Part shown: positions 24,690-39,029 of the stretch, in pieces
How the letters are laid out: every line of letters begins with the position of its first letter
Numbering within the stretch: position 1 is the stretch's first letter
DNA from: Eulemur rufifrons
Taxonomy: Eukaryota > Chordata > Mammalia > Primates > Lemuridae
Assembly: GCF_041146395.1 (NCBI RefSeq)
Contig: NC_090989.1
Location: 250,098,843-250,162,842, forward strand
DNA length: 64,000 bases
Reading direction: 5' to 3'
Made by a program: the position numbers and the translations under genes
Notes under the pieces: model-generated
Databases searched by the model: none
Told to the model about the DNA's origin: nothing
Seen by the model: the letters and a program-made list of their open reading frames with translations, nothing else

Positions 24690-25312
24690 CATGTAAGTTG
24701 TGCTCTGCCCAACTACAGGAGGGAGGGGACTTAAACTGCTGTGGAGGTTTTAAAGATAGGTTTATAAATTCTTTAGTACTCCTCCCCTCGAAGTACTTAA
24801 TTCCCATCCTCTTGAATGGGCTGGACTTACCGAAGCACTTCTGGTGAATAGTATACCCAGAAGCAATAAGCAATAGAATGTCACTTCTGAAACTAGGTTA
24901 TAAAAAGACTTCAGCTTCTGTCCTGGGTGTCCCCTTTCTCTCTCTCTCTCTCCCCCCACCCCCATCATCCCTGACTCAATGGAAAGCCAGCTGCCATGTC
25001 ATGAGGATACTCACAGAGCCCGTGATCAGGCCCACATGGTGTTGACCCAAGGCTGCCAGCTCACATCAGTGAGCTTGGAAGTCAATTTTCCGAAGCCTTC
25101 TAACAGACCAACAGACACCATGAATGAGCTTGGAGGCAGATTCTCCCCCAAGTAAGCCTTAGGAGACTCCAGCCCCAGCCAACAGCTTGAATGCAACTGT
25201 ATGAGAGACCTAGATGTCTGACTCATGGAAACTGTGGGACAGGAAATATTTGTTGTTTTAAGCTTCCACATTTGGTGTATTTGTTACACAGCAATGGATA
25301 ACTAGTACAACT
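24690..25312 (+). repeat. MaLR/ERVL-type LTR (MLT1-like)
   Basis: Second LTR of the same general class as at 20930: 'ctggacttaccgaagcacttctggtgaatag', 'aggttataaaaagacttcagcttctgtcctgg', a C/T run at 24938-24962, 'ggaaagccagctgccatgtcatgaggatactc', 'ggaaactgtgggacaggaaatatttgttgttttaagc', ending in 'gttacacagcaatggataactagtac'. The last block is the standard LTR 3' end. No internal retroviral sequence is attached, so it is probably a solo LTR. Confidence 0.65.
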
Positions 25313-25644
25313 ATCATGTGAACGGTTCCTGGAGGTATCATCACAGCAGCTCTCCTTCCTCTGCCTTTCACTGCTGCTTTTTTTACCATGGCCCCTGCTC
25401 TAGAACTATCCCTCTGCTCCAGAGACTAGTTTTGGACTTTTTATTGCAGTTCAACCTTAATCACTTTCCCGAATAGGATCACAGTCTCTGTCTGCTGACT
25501 TCACATCCCACACCCATGGGCAAGAAGTGCTCCACTCCATCCACCTCAGACCCAAGCTGCACCTTTTTTGTATTGCCTGGATTAAACAAATATAGATAAA
25601 AATTTTCAACTACAATATTTCTGTTTATTCCCAGTATAAGATAC
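25313..25644. other. unassigned DNA
   Basis: No recognised element or gene. Confidence 0.4.
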
Positions 25645-25830
25645 TGATTGTCAAAGTGTTCACAGGAATAACTGTATCAGACTCTCTGGGGATCTTCACA
25701 TACATACAGATTCCTGGGCCCCAACACTGGAGAGGCTAATTCAGTAGGTTCTGAGTGATGTCCAGGAAGCTGTATTTTTAAAGAGCTCCCACATAATTTT
25801 GAGGCCTGGCCAAGTTTTGTAAACTCTGGC
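25645..25830. mobile_element. hAT-Charlie non-autonomous element (MER20-like)
   Basis: Left end 'attgtcaaagtgttcacaggaataactgtatcag', middle 'acagattcctgggccccaacactggagaggctaattcagtaggttctgag', and 'caggaagctgtatttttaaagagctcccacataa'. The middle phrase is the conserved MER20/MER5-type text ('ggccccaccccagacctactgaatcag'). Inverted termini have decayed. Confidence 0.7.
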
Positions 25831-27902
25831 TTAGTATTTGTCCCTGACTTACTGCAAAAACATAATTGGAACTGGAAGCTATGTTTTCTGTGTCCTCTTC
25901 ACACATAAAAAATATATAGCATACACTTTTTCTCTGTGCATTTTCTCAAAGGTAGTAACTTAATTATATTTGATGAATGTCTACAAAGATATAGCAATAA
26001 GGATATACTGAATTTACATAAGACCTTTGTACTTTTAGGAAACTGGGATCCAATTTGATGTAAGTTAGTACTCTGAACATATAAATTTATTTTCTGTAAT
26101 CTCACTCTTGCAGTAACAACTTTAATTGGCACCTTCTCTGACTCTGTGGAGGACGTGAAGAGCATCTTAATAAATTAATAAATGACAGCTCTAGGTTTAT
26201 CAGCGATCAAGGCTGCAAAACTAATAGCTAAAGAAAATATAGTAGAGCAAAAATAGAGCCATTTATTCCATTAGAGGTAAATTCAGGGAAGCAGGCAGTC
26301 AGCAAAAAATGCCAAACTGAGTCAAAGATGCTACTGGAGAGGATTTCTGGTAGGATTAAAGGAAACTGAAGCTTTCTAATTAACACTGCAACGAATACTA
26401 AAAATGACCTTAAAGTCGAACTTAAAAGGTATTTTAATGAGTTTTTGGCCAGGACTGCTGATGAGCCCTTTTTCATAAGCGAAGAGAAATGTCTTAAAAT
26501 TAACTTAGGCTTATGATCATCATATTGGAATCATATTTCAGGGAAATAAAACCCTTTGCTGGAAGTTAAACAAAAAGCTCTGTAGGAATATTAATCAAGC
26601 TTATATCTCATTCTAATAATTCTAAGAGACAGATTTCTGAAGTCCAAATATTATAGCATTGTCTCCTTTTAACCTTCTTTCTGAGAAATTATTGTTGCTG
26701 ATTTGAAATACACACACACAAACCACTTCTTATTCCTCATTTACCTAAGTGTCTACCTCACTGTCCTTCCTTTCCTCTCCAATGTTCTTCAGATTCTTTC
26801 CCAATCCCAGTTACATTAAAATATATACAAGCCCTCCCACATTTTTCAAAGCCTTTACTTGCCCTAGGCATCTAGTTTCATATTGTATCTGCTACCAATT
26901 TTCCACTAAAACACCTCTGAAAATGGAGAAAACAGCCTGCATTCTAGCTTGCAATCCAGTGCTCGGAACAAATCAGGCCCCAGAACTTATACCCCCATAG
27001 CAACTCCTGGTTTTCCTTTAGAGATCAGCTCCTACAGCAATAGCCAGCGAACCAGGTTCACAGAACAAGGTGCTGGCCCAACTCCCACAGTCACCTCTGG
27101 GCTTGAGACTGGAAGCATCTAATCCCTCCTGCAGTGGCTCCTTCTTTTGTCTGCGCTGTAGTGAAGGGTCCTCACCTCTGTTTTTCTTCATTCCTCTTCC
27201 TTCTGCCTTATTCAAATTCCCTGCTTTACCCTTCCTTCTCTTTTAGTACTGACATGGAATGCTTACTATCATGATGCAATACTTACCCTGGCATTTTAAT
27301 AAGAATTGTAAAAAAAAAAAAAAGCAAATTTTTAGGCTCTAAATTGATGTGTTTATTAAATAAAGGACTGACCTCTGACCTATTTCTCTAAAACTATAAT
27401 ATAGATTTTGAGTTCCTCCAGGACCACTTAGTGGTTGGTCTGGAAAATCTATATTGATGCTCACAGTTGCCCAGGGAAAAAGAAAGCCCCTGTATGTTTC
27501 TATTTGGTCAGGGCAAAACAGGCTTTTGATCATCTATAGTAAGTTCTCTGTCTTCTAGAGAAACTTTAAATGAACAGGAAGAATGCAAGCAGGAGTTTTT
27601 ATTTTAGAGATGAGTAAACAAGTTATGTAAGTTATTTCAGATTAAAAATACATGATTTGTCATCAAGAAACTGGAGGTGTTTCTAGACATTTCATTCATG
27701 GCTATAGACCCATGAACCCTAAAAAAAATCTCCTCTAGTAACAGCTTTGCCAAGAAAGGAATAAAAGATTAAATAATAATCTCTTATTTAGAATTCTTTG
27801 AAGAGCTCCACTGTCAGTTTGGGGTCTCAGTCTAGACTCTAAGTTGATGCAGAGGGGAAGTGAGGAGACAGATGTCATGCCCAAGTAATATCTAGCGCCT
27901 TG
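25831..27902. other. unassigned DNA
   Basis: About 2 kb without a repeat I can name. A short 'cacacacacac' run lies near 26709. The forward frame 26749-27000 and reverse frames 27018-27215, 27339-27533 and 27735-27944 show no domains or splice logic. An A-run at 27310-27322 may mark an old retroposed tail. Confidence 0.4.
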
Positions 27903-27975
27903 CTTCTCAGAGTGTGGTCCTTGGACCAGTAGCATCCAGGCCACCTGGAAGCTTGTTAAAAATGCAGAATCTCAT
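27903..27975. mobile_element. hAT-Charlie (MER20-like) left-end fragment
   Basis: 'ttgcttctcagagtgtggtccttggaccagtagcatc' followed by 'cacctggaagcttgttaaaaatgcagaatctcatg' is the left end of a MER20-type element. The rest is missing. Confidence 0.75.
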
Positions 27976-28199
27976 GTATTGGGTCATTAACTTCTCCAAC
28001 TTTACATCCTCCTAGTTTCTCTCCCTTCCCAGATTTCTAGGCCATACAGATCACCCATAGAGGTAAGGGCATGGGTGATCCCAAAGACCATATTACATCC
28101 TAGGATCCCCAAATTTCATCAACAGCCACACAAATTTGTCAGGGGGAGGGTGTCCTGAATTCTATTAAGCTAATATTAGAGAAAAGGTTCAAACTTCTA

Positions 28200-28565
28200 A
28201 GAGTCCTATATTAGTCACAACTCTTTGAGTTACCATGGTAGAAAATCCAACTCAAAATAAATTAGCCCAACAAAAGGAATTTATTGATTCATGTAACTGA
28301 AAAGTCCAGGTGCAGATCAATTCTAAGCACAACTGAGTCTGTGTAGTTAAATGATATTGTAGAAAGGTACCCCACCCCTCTATTGATTTCTTTCTCTGAA
28401 AGGCTTTTGCTTTAGCACAGCCTCCAATTCCATGTCTATCTGAGGCTCTATGTCCACAAAAAGAAAGAAGGCTTCTCTCCCAGAAGATTTTAGAACTGAA
28501 TTTGATTGGCTTTGTTAGGTCTGGATTGGTTCACATGCTCATCTCTAAACCAAACAGGGTGGACC
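28200..28565. repeat. probable old LTR or interspersed repeat, family not named
   Basis: Contains 'tagcccaacaaaaggaatttattgattcatgtaactgaaaagtccag', later 'gaactgaatttgattggctttgttaggtctggattggttcacatgctcatctctaaaccaa'. I recognise this arrangement ('ggaatttattggctcacataactg...cccatccctgaaccaatc') as a dispersed mammalian repeat but cannot name the family. 37130-37640 appears related. Confidence 0.5.
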
Positions 28566-28599
28566 AGTGGATGCGACCCTCTGCTTAGCCAGACGTGAA

Positions 28600-29536
28600 C
28601 TGCAAGCCTATTCATTTTTTTTATTTCAAAATATTGCAGGGGTACAAATGTTTTTGGTTACATGTATCAATTTTGTTATGCTTGAGTCAGGGTTACAAGT
28701 GTGCCCATCATTTCACATTATGACCAGGACCCACCAAAGCAGTCGCCCAAAGCCTCCCTGCTTGGAGCCCATGTGCTCAGATCCCATTCCTCTGTTGTGG
28801 AGGGGTCTTGGCTTCCAGTCACTAGGTACAGCCTCCCACTGGTCCGCTCCCTCGCGGGCCTGGTGGAGGCAATGTGAAGGCCTCAGCCACAAAGCTGAAT
28901 CTCCTGCTGGCCTGGTGCCATGCACCGGAGAGTTCAGGACGGCTTTAGCTGCTGCCCAGTCCCCACCGCAGTCAGTGCAATGACTCTGCGCAGACTCCAG
29001 GCAGGTCGCGGATGTGTGGCAGCGGAGAGAGCCCGCTCACAACGTGGCCACGGCGCCTGCAGGGTGAGCACGGTGCCCCGGCACTCTATCCTGCTAATCT
29101 TCCCCCACACTGAGAGTCCGGGGCTGCTTCTCTGTGGTTCCACAGTGTTCCTCCGGAGAATAGCTGTCTGTAGGTAGGCACCTGCTTCCTATTTACTCTT
29201 CTTTCCTTGGGAGCTGCAGCTTCGCGGGCCGCTTCTAATCCACCATTTTTTCCCCCTCCTGCTGTCTGAGTCTGATGGTGGCTTCAGGGTAAAGTCTCCC
29301 CGTGGCAGCGGCGGCTGGACCCCAGACCTACTCACGCCGTGGCCGCGGGGGAATCTTTCCTCAGGAGGCATGCTTGCAACTTGATTGGCACTGACCTCCT
29401 TCCCTGCAGCAGCGGCGTGTCGGGGGACCAGTGGCACAAACCGGCCATAGTGGCTCATGCTCAGGGCCAGGGCTGGGGCTGGGGCTCAGGCATGGGCGGC
29501 CTCACTCCGCCCTGCTGTGGACCTGTAAGCCTATTC
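28600..29536 (-). mobile_element. ORF-less L1 insertion with both ends and target-site duplications
   Basis: Antisense L1-derived insertion of about 0.9 kb. It begins with a T-run and 'atttcaaaatattgcaggggtacaaatg', the strepsirrhine L1 3'UTR shared with 43444 and 52050. After about 120 bases it passes into GC-rich sequence (28740-29522). That part resembles L1 5'UTR, including the antisense of 'aatggtggattagaagcgg' near 29230-29250, where L1 leaders have 'aagatggcggactag'. Direct repeats 'ctgcaagcctattc' (28600-28613) and 'ctgtaagcctattc' (29523-29536) enclose the whole unit. ORF1 and ORF2 are absent. The 5'UTR assignment is less certain than the 3' end. Confidence 0.7.
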
Positions 29537-30802
29537 TTGAGGTAGAGCAACCCCATCTGAAGCGCATGGGTCAAGACTGTGGGAGGGAAAATTGGGGAGC
29601 TGACGGCAGAGGAAGGAGAGATTGATGCTGAATGCAGAAAAGCAACAGCTGCTCACTAGGGCCCCTTTCTGCTCAAATCTGCAGCTGCTCTGTCCCCACA
29701 CAGAGGTGTCCTCTCCAGATGTAGCAATATGGCCACTCACCAGAGCAGTCACAGTAGAGCTTCAGGGCAAGGAATTGTGCCCCCAGAGTATTTTTGTTGT
29801 CATTTTGGGGGTGTCCATTGTTCCATTATACTATCTACAATATAATAAATTCAAACTATATTTAAAGCATGTAGATTCATAGCACTGCTTTTTTACTTTT
29901 TTAGAGTGACAAGGTTTGACCCAGCAACCTGACTTAAGGAAGGTGAAAATCATTAGCCAGTGAAAATATAGAAGAGTCATTTTGTTGGTGACAAAGCTCT
30001 GGGCTAGTCTGTGACATGTGCCAATTTTATCCTCATTAGCATCCAGTGCCAGATCCCATGATCTAACACTGAAGGATTCAGCCCTGGTGAAAGTGCCCAA
30101 AGATCTCTCAGTGCCCCTGGTAAGTGTGACTCTGCCTCGAGGAAACACTGTTCTCTGTGTCTCAAAAATCTGGTTACACAGCTGTGGGTCACACATGGAG
30201 ATGTTCAATTTTGTTCTCCACTCCTCAACTCTCAAATGAACTATTCTGTACAAATCCACTTTAATAATGTATTAATTTCAATATTATTACATGCAGTACA
30301 CTACGCCTGCTCATTAAAAATTAATCTGATTCTATAGGTTTTATATAGTATTCATTATAAGGGAACATTTGCTTTTTTAAAAAAGACCTCCAGATAAATG
30401 TGTTGTTCTACATAACCAAGTAGTGACTTGCCAGAAATAGAAATAGCTTAATAAAAATTGTGCCTGCCTTTTCCCTTTTTGCTTCTTTTTAGTGGCTCCA
30501 TTCATAATCATCAATGATGAACTGGCAGAATGCGGAACTGGCAAGGACTGGTTAAGCACAACATTAAATGACCCCAAGGTTCTAGGTGGTTTTTGGAGTT
30601 GGGACACCAAAATCCTTTTCTCCTTTTGCCATTAAAAGGAATTATTTTATGTCCTTGTCTTCAGCAGCCCTGCTCTAGAGATTTCGCAGCAGGAATTTCT
30701 TTGTTTGGATGTTGACAAGAAATCCCAGTGCTTTAATTCTCCACACCTACCTATTACAGTACATTTCCTTGGAGAAAAAAATAATAATGTTTAAATAGAG
30801 TC
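29537..30802. other. unassigned DNA
   Basis: No repeat or exon identified. The 142-codon reverse frame at 29831-30259 has no domain I know. Confidence 0.4.
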
Positions 30803-31500
30803 TCACACTGCATAATGATGTTTTAATCAATGACAGACAGCATATATGTTGGTGGTCCCACAAGATTATAATGGAGCTAAAAAATTCCTATGCCCAGTGA
30901 TGTCCTAGAGGTTATAACTTAGTAGCTCATCTCATAAATATGAGATGGGGATGCTGGTGTAAACAAACCTGTGATTCCTGCCATATTAAAGTATAGCTCA
31001 TACAATTATGTATAGTACATAATACTTGATAGTGATTATAAATGACTATGTAGCTGGTTTATGTGTTTATTGTACTATACTTTTTATCATTATTTTAGAG
31101 TGTTTTCTACTTATAAAAAAAAGTTACCTGTTAGAAATATCCAGGCAGTTCCTTCAGGAGGTATCCAGAAGGAGGCATTGTTCTCATAGGAGATGACAGC
31201 TCCATGTGTGTTACTGCCCATGAAGACCTTCCAGTGGGACAAGATGTGCAGGTAGAAGACAGTGATATTGATAATCCTGAACCTGTATAGGTCTAGGCTA
31301 GTGTGTGTGTGTGTGTGTGTGTGTGTCTTAGTTTTTAACAAAAATTTTAAAAAGTAAAAATAAATAAAAACAAAAATTTTTAAAATAGAAAAAAGCTTAT
31401 AGAATGGGAATACAAAGAAAGAAAATAGTTTTTGTACAGCTATGCAATGTGTTTGCATTTTAAACTAAGTGTTATTACAATAGTAAAAAAGATTTTAAAA
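30803..31500. mobile_element. Tigger-type DNA transposon, left part
   Basis: Begins with the degenerate terminus 'cacactgcataatgatgttttaatcaatgacagacagcatatatgttggtggtcccacaagattataatgg', a pogo/Tigger-class end. It continues with 'gatgctggtgtaaacaaacctg', 'agtatagctcatacaattatgtatagtacataatacttg', 'atagtttttgtacagctatgcaatgtgtttgcattttaaac'. No transposase coding is visible. A (GT)n tract lies inside. Confidence 0.75.
31301..31326. repeat. (GT)n microsatellite
   Basis: Thirteen uninterrupted GT units inside the Tigger left part; a likely length-polymorphic site. Confidence 0.98.
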
Positions 31501-31929
31501 ATTAAAAAGTTGGATTTGAAGATGAAGGAAGGGGCCACAAGCCAAGGAATGTGGGCAGCCTCTAGAAGATAAAAAAGATGATCTCAGCTCCAGTTTTAAA
31601 AATGACAAATTATTTCACTCAGGTGAAACTGTTGATGTCCTCTATCCTATGGGACATTTACATTCTAAAAGGCAATGTTTACAAATGAAAATAAGTGCTG
31701 AGTTTGTAGATTTTCAGGCTTTAAAACTAAGTGAAGACTGTGAAAGAGAAGAGTGTATTTTTATTTAATAAACTGTAAATTTACTGTCCTCAGCTGGCTT
31801 TGTCAGCCTGGACCTAATGCTTCACTCTCACATGAGACCTGAGACTGTTGCACATGACTTTTTTCTGTGCTTAAACATTCTATCCCATTCACTCTTCAGA
31901 ATTCAGAATAGTTGTCACTTTTTAGGGGG
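31501..31929. other. unassigned DNA, possible MaLR fragment
   Basis: 'ggggccacaagccaaggaatgtgggcagcctctagaag' (31530-31567) resembles the internal part of MLT1-type LTRs. The rest is unassigned. Confidence 0.4.
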
Positions 31930-31984
31930 ATTGTCCTGGATTATCATGGCCCCTTCTTTTATAGGCCACCACAGTACACTTGTA

Positions 31985-32160
31985 GTTCTTCTGAAATGCT
32001 GACCACACCTACAATTTCTTGTTTGGTATCTATCACCTTCTCTATAAGTTCTGTGAGAGGACAACAAGGGTCTGCCTTATTCACCATTATCTCCTTGGTA
32101 CCTAGAATTTGGCAAATACTCATAAATATTTGCTGATCAATGAAGAAATGAATGAAGGCT
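31985..32160 (+). repeat. L2 LINE 3' tail
   Basis: 'tatctatcaccttctctataagttctgtgagaggacaacaagggtctgccttattcaccattatctccttggtacctagaatttggcaaatactcataaatatttgctg' followed by 'gaatgaatg'. Blocks match the sense L2 3' end in order. Because L2 is older than Tigger elements, its position between the two Tigger pieces matters for the history of this block. Confidence 0.75.
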
Positions 32161-32374
32161 GGGGGCCCAGTGCTCTCACTCTAGCTCTCCTGGTGACTTC
32201 TACATTAGTGTTTCCTGGTAAAGTAAAAAGGAATTAAATATCTGGGTCCTTCAAAACTAAATGGGTAAAACCATTGAGTTCCAAAACACATCAAGTACCC
32301 TATCCTCATCTCTGGTCTTGCCCAAAGTCTGAAGCAGCAACCAATCACAAGAACAGGTGGGGCAGATTTTCAAC

Positions 32375-33700
32375 AAGGGTGCTAAGATAATTCCATAGGG
32401 GAAAAAAAAATAGTCTTTTCAACAAATGGTATTAGGACAACTGGATATCCACATACAAAAGAATGAAGTTGGACCCTTTCCTTATACCGTACACAAACAT
32501 TAACTCAAAATTGATCATCTACTTAAATGTAAGAGCTAAAACAATAAGACTCTTAGAAGAAAACATAGAAGCAAATGTTTCTGACCTTGGGTTATTCAAA
32601 GCCTTTTTAGACATGACACCAAAAGCAAAGTGACAAAAATAAATAAAATGTACTTCATCAAAACGAAATACTTTTCTGCTTCAAAGGATGCTATCAAGAA
32701 AATGAGGCCAGGCACAGTGGCTCACACCTGTAATCCTAGCACTTCGGGAGGCTAAAGCGGGAGGATTGCTTGAGGCCAGGAGTTCAAGACCAGCCTGAGC
32801 AAGACCCCGTCTCTGCAAAAACTAGAAAAATTAGCTGGACATGGTGGCACACACCTGTAGTCCCAGCTACTCAGGAAGCTGAGGCAGGAGGATCACTTGA
32901 GCCTGGGAGTTTGAGGTTGCAGTGAGCTATCATGACACCACTGCACTCTAAGCTGGGCAACAGAGAGAGACCTTGTCTCAAAAAAAAAGGAAAGAAAATG
33001 AAAAGACAACCCATAAACTTGGAGAAATATTTATAAATCATATATCTATGTGATAAGGGACTCACATTCAGAATACATAAAGAACTATTACAACTCAATA
33101 ATAAAAAGCCAAACAACCCAAATAAAAAATGAGCAAAAGATTTGAATAGCCATTTTTCTAAATAAGTTATATGAATGACCAGTAAGCACATGGAAAGATG
33201 CTCAACATCATTAACTATTAGGGGAATGCAAGTCAAAACTACAGTGAGATACTATCCCACACCCACTAGGATGGCTATAATCAAAATGACAGATAATGAA
33301 TGGATTAAAAAATATGGCATATCCATAAAATGAAATATTATTTGGGCATAAAAAGGAATGAAGTACTGATACATGCTATAATCTGGATGAACCTTGAAAA
33401 CATTATGCTAAGTAGAAGAAGCCAGTTACAGATATTACGTATTATGATACTATTCATATGAATGTCAAAACTAAACAAATTTATAGAGACAGAAAATAGA
33501 TTGGTGATTGCCTAGGGCTGGGAGTTGGGAGGGAGAAAGCTTGGGGGGAAATGGGCTTTGGGCTTTTGGGCTTTCTTTTTGGGGTGATGAAAATGTTCAG
33601 GAATTGTGGTATTGGTTGTACAACCCTATGACCATATTAAAACCATTGAATTGTACATGAGTGAATTATATGGTGTGTGAATTATGTATCAACAAATTGT
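32375..33700 (+). repeat. L1M 3' end, interrupted by an Alu
   Basis: Sense L1M: 'gtcttttcaacaaatggtattaggacaactggatatcc', 'gaagttggaccctttccttatac', 'ctgcttcaaaggatgctatc', [Alu 32706-32991], 'aagacaacccataaact', 'gcacatggaaagatgctcaacatc', 'ttagaagaagccagttacag', 'gggctgggagttgggaggg', and 3'UTR 'gaattatatggtgtgtgaattatgtatcaa'. Reading resumes exactly across the Alu. The ORF2 tail is non-functional. Confidence 0.9.
32696..33001 (+). mobile_element. Alu SINE inserted in L1M, with target-site duplications
   Basis: Sense dimeric Alu (32706-32991): 'ggccaggcacagtggctcacacctgtaatcc' to 'gacaccactgcactctaagctgggcaac' and an A-tail. Direct repeats 'aagaaaatga' at 32696-32705 and 32992-33001. The inter-arm part lacks the longer strepsirrhine insertion, so this may be an older AluJ-type copy. 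Confidence 0.93.
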
Positions 33701-33889
33701 AAATTGCCTACAGCAGTGGTCCCCAACCTTTTTGGCACCAAGGACCGGTGTCATGGAAGACAATTTTTCCATGGACTGCGGGCAGGGGGTGGGGAGATGG
33801 TTTCAGGATGATTCAAGCACATTACATTTATTGTGCACTTCATTTCTATTATTATTACATTGTAATATATAATGAAATAATTATGCAAC

Positions 33890-35773
<1,884 letters not shown>

Positions 35774-36154
35774 TTTTTTCTAGGGCTATCTTGTGGGCTT
35801 ACCAAAACTGTGACTGAGACAAGTGCACAGTGTGGGAAAGAGGCATGGATAGAAGTGGTAAACAAAATAATGAGCAGGCCATGCACAGACTAAAATAAGT
35901 GCTAGATTCTGACTTAAAGCCTGCACCAGATGCAGCTGTACAATTGAAACACATCAACTCACTTGCCGCTATAAAACCTGCCACTGGATGCAGCTTCATT
36001 GTCACTTGCCGCTCATTGATAGGGTTTTGATATGAGTCTGCAAGCAATTGATTTATTATGGTCTCTATGTAAACTTCCCTGATAATAATAATCTGTATTT
36101 GTAGCTGCACCCCAGCGCTAGCATCACCACCTCAGCTCCACCTCAGATCATCAG

Positions 36155-36243
36155 GCATTAGATTCTCATAAGGAGCGCACAACCTATATCCCTTGCATGC
36201 ACAGTTTACAGTAGGGTTTGCACTCCTATGGGAATCTAATGCC
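36155..36243. repeat. Sub-terminal inverted repeat of the Charlie3 element
   Basis: 'gcattagattctcataagga' on the left arm pairs with 'tcctatgggaatctaatgc' on the right arm with few mismatches, about 28 bases between arms. This palindrome is part of the right end of MER1/Charlie3 elements and may be a transposase recognition or structural region. Confidence 0.85.
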
Positions 36244-36424
36244 ACTGCTGATCTGACAGGAGACGGAGCTTAGGCAGTGATGTGAGTGATGAGAACAGCT
36301 GTAAATACAGATGAAGCTTTGCTCGCTCATCCACAGCTCACCTCCTGCTGTTCAGCCCGGTTCCTAACAGGCCACAGACTAGTAATAGTCCATGGCCCAG
36401 GGGTTGGAGACTGCAGGCCTACAG

Positions 36425-36600
36425 TATTCAGTACAGTCACATTCTGTACAGGTTGGAAGCTCAGGTGTGCAGTAGGCTATACCATCTAGGTTTATGTAAG
36501 CACACTCTATAACATTCACACAATGATGAAATCACCTAATGATGTATTTCCCAGAATGTATCCACTGTACCCATTGTTAAGTGACACATGACTGTACTGT
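36425..36600. mobile_element. Tigger-type DNA transposon, right part
   Basis: 'tattcagtacagtcacattctgtacagg', 'gtgtgcagtaggctataccatctaggtttatgtaagcacactctataac', 'gatgaaatcacctaatgatgtatttcccagaatgtatcc', ending 'gttaagtgacacatgactgta'. This is the right end matching the left part at 30803. The 'attgcctacag' just left of the Charlie3 element is the adjoining Tigger sequence. Confidence 0.8.
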
Positions 36601-36654
36601 GTAGGAAGAATCACATGAGATTGCAAACAATAATACATAAAGTCTTGAGCTGTT

Positions 36655-36745
36655 TTCTTCTAAATCCACATTTCACATTTATGGAGACCTTACTATGTGC
36701 CAGGTACTGAGTGCATATCATATTTAATCCCAAAGTGAGTCCTCA
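36655..36745 (-). repeat. MIR or L2 antisense fragment
   Basis: 'tttatggagaccttactatgtgccaggtactgagtgcatatcatatttaatccc' is the antisense MIR tail. A separate T-run at 36762-36777 is unassigned. Confidence 0.65.
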
Positions 36746-37129
36746 CTTACTGAATATGCCATTTTTTTTTTTTTTTGAGAAATGGTTTCATAAAGTAGAA
36801 ACAAAACCTTAACCCTGAATTTACAATGCCAAACAATTGACAGAGAAAACTAACTTTTGAAGTACAGTTGTGGTCTCATCTAATACTATCAAATCAACAT
36901 TTCAGAACTAAGTTAAGTTATACATACCGGCTTGGGCATTATTTTCTTAATATAAGATGTGCTTCTGTACTTCAGGCTAGTACTTTAAAATATTGGCTTC
37001 AAACTAGAACTGACTCAAGAAGTTTAAAAAAAAAAGTGTGGCTCTTTCTCAGTGAGCTACACCTGACTGGGTTCACATTCTGCTTTCTCTTTGACTTTCT
37101 CTTGAACTCTAGTTAACAAAAAAGTAAAA
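36746..37129. other. unassigned DNA
   Basis: No recognised feature apart from a T-run at 36762-36777 and an A-run near 37026-37036. Confidence 0.4.
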
Positions 37130-37640
37130 GAAGTTTAAAATGTTCAAGGCCAATGTATTAGTTGGGCTACTGGGTTGACAGAAACCAGCTTTAGCCAGCA
37201 TAAGTAAAAATAAAATAAATGGTGGAAGGTAGGGGACATGATACAGGAGTATCATGAGGAACCAAAGGCAGGGAAGCATCCAGCCTTCAGGAGGTGATGG
37301 GAGGTGGCTCAGGAAGCCCTTATCTTTTTCCATCTGTGGCATTCTCCACTCTCTCACAGACCAGCTTTCTCTGCTTCCAAACCACATGACAGAAAATGGC
37401 CAACCACAGCTCCCAAGTCTAAATGCTAGCCAAATAGAAAACTGCTTTCTCTTTCTATCTCAGGGCCAGTTTCCAATTCTCAAGAGAAATAATCGGAGGG
37501 CACACCTCAGGTCAGGTGTCCACCTCTGGACTATTGAACGGTAACTGGGAGGTGGGGTCAGGTGCAGAATCCATCAGGACAGGTTAGAAGATAGTTGCCA
37601 GGTAAAAGGGAGTGACTGTGCACTGGGAAGATGCTGTAGA
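37130..37640. repeat. probable old interspersed repeat or LTR, related to 28200-28565
   Basis: 'gggctactgggttgacag', 'aaataaatggtggaagg', and a region with 'ttccaattctcaagagaaataatcgg'. The general order resembles the unnamed repeat at 28200. The two overlapping frames here (37109-37387 reverse and 37254-37544 forward) have no domain. Confidence 0.35.
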
Positions 37641-37644
37641 GGAT

Positions 37645-37740
37645 GTTGCATTAGTCAGGGTTCTCCAGGAGAACAGGACCAACAAGAGATAGATAGATAG
37701 ATATATAGATAGATGAGAGAGAGAGGAGAGAGAGAGATTA
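37645..37740. repeat. LTR end fragment with GATA/GA simple repeat
   Basis: 'attagtcagggttctccaggagaacaggacc' is a common antisense start of an ERVL-type LTR, immediately followed by 'agatagatagatagatatatagatagatgagagagagaggagagagagag'. The simple tract spans about 37685-37736. Confidence 0.6.

Positions 37741-39029
<1,289 letters not shown>

Noticed and set aside
24419..24847. 142-codon forward frame
   Set aside because: Spans unassigned DNA into an LTR; no domain or splice context.
28567..28983. 138-codon forward frame with an apparent start near 28567
   Set aside because: It crosses the L1 target duplication, antisense 3'UTR and GC-rich insert, so it cannot be one functional unit.
29189..29458. 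89-codon reverse frame in GC-rich sequence as a possible first exon with a CpG-island promoter
   Set aside because: It lies inside a short insertion flanked by 14-base direct repeats and ending in an L1 tail; more simply read as L1 leader.
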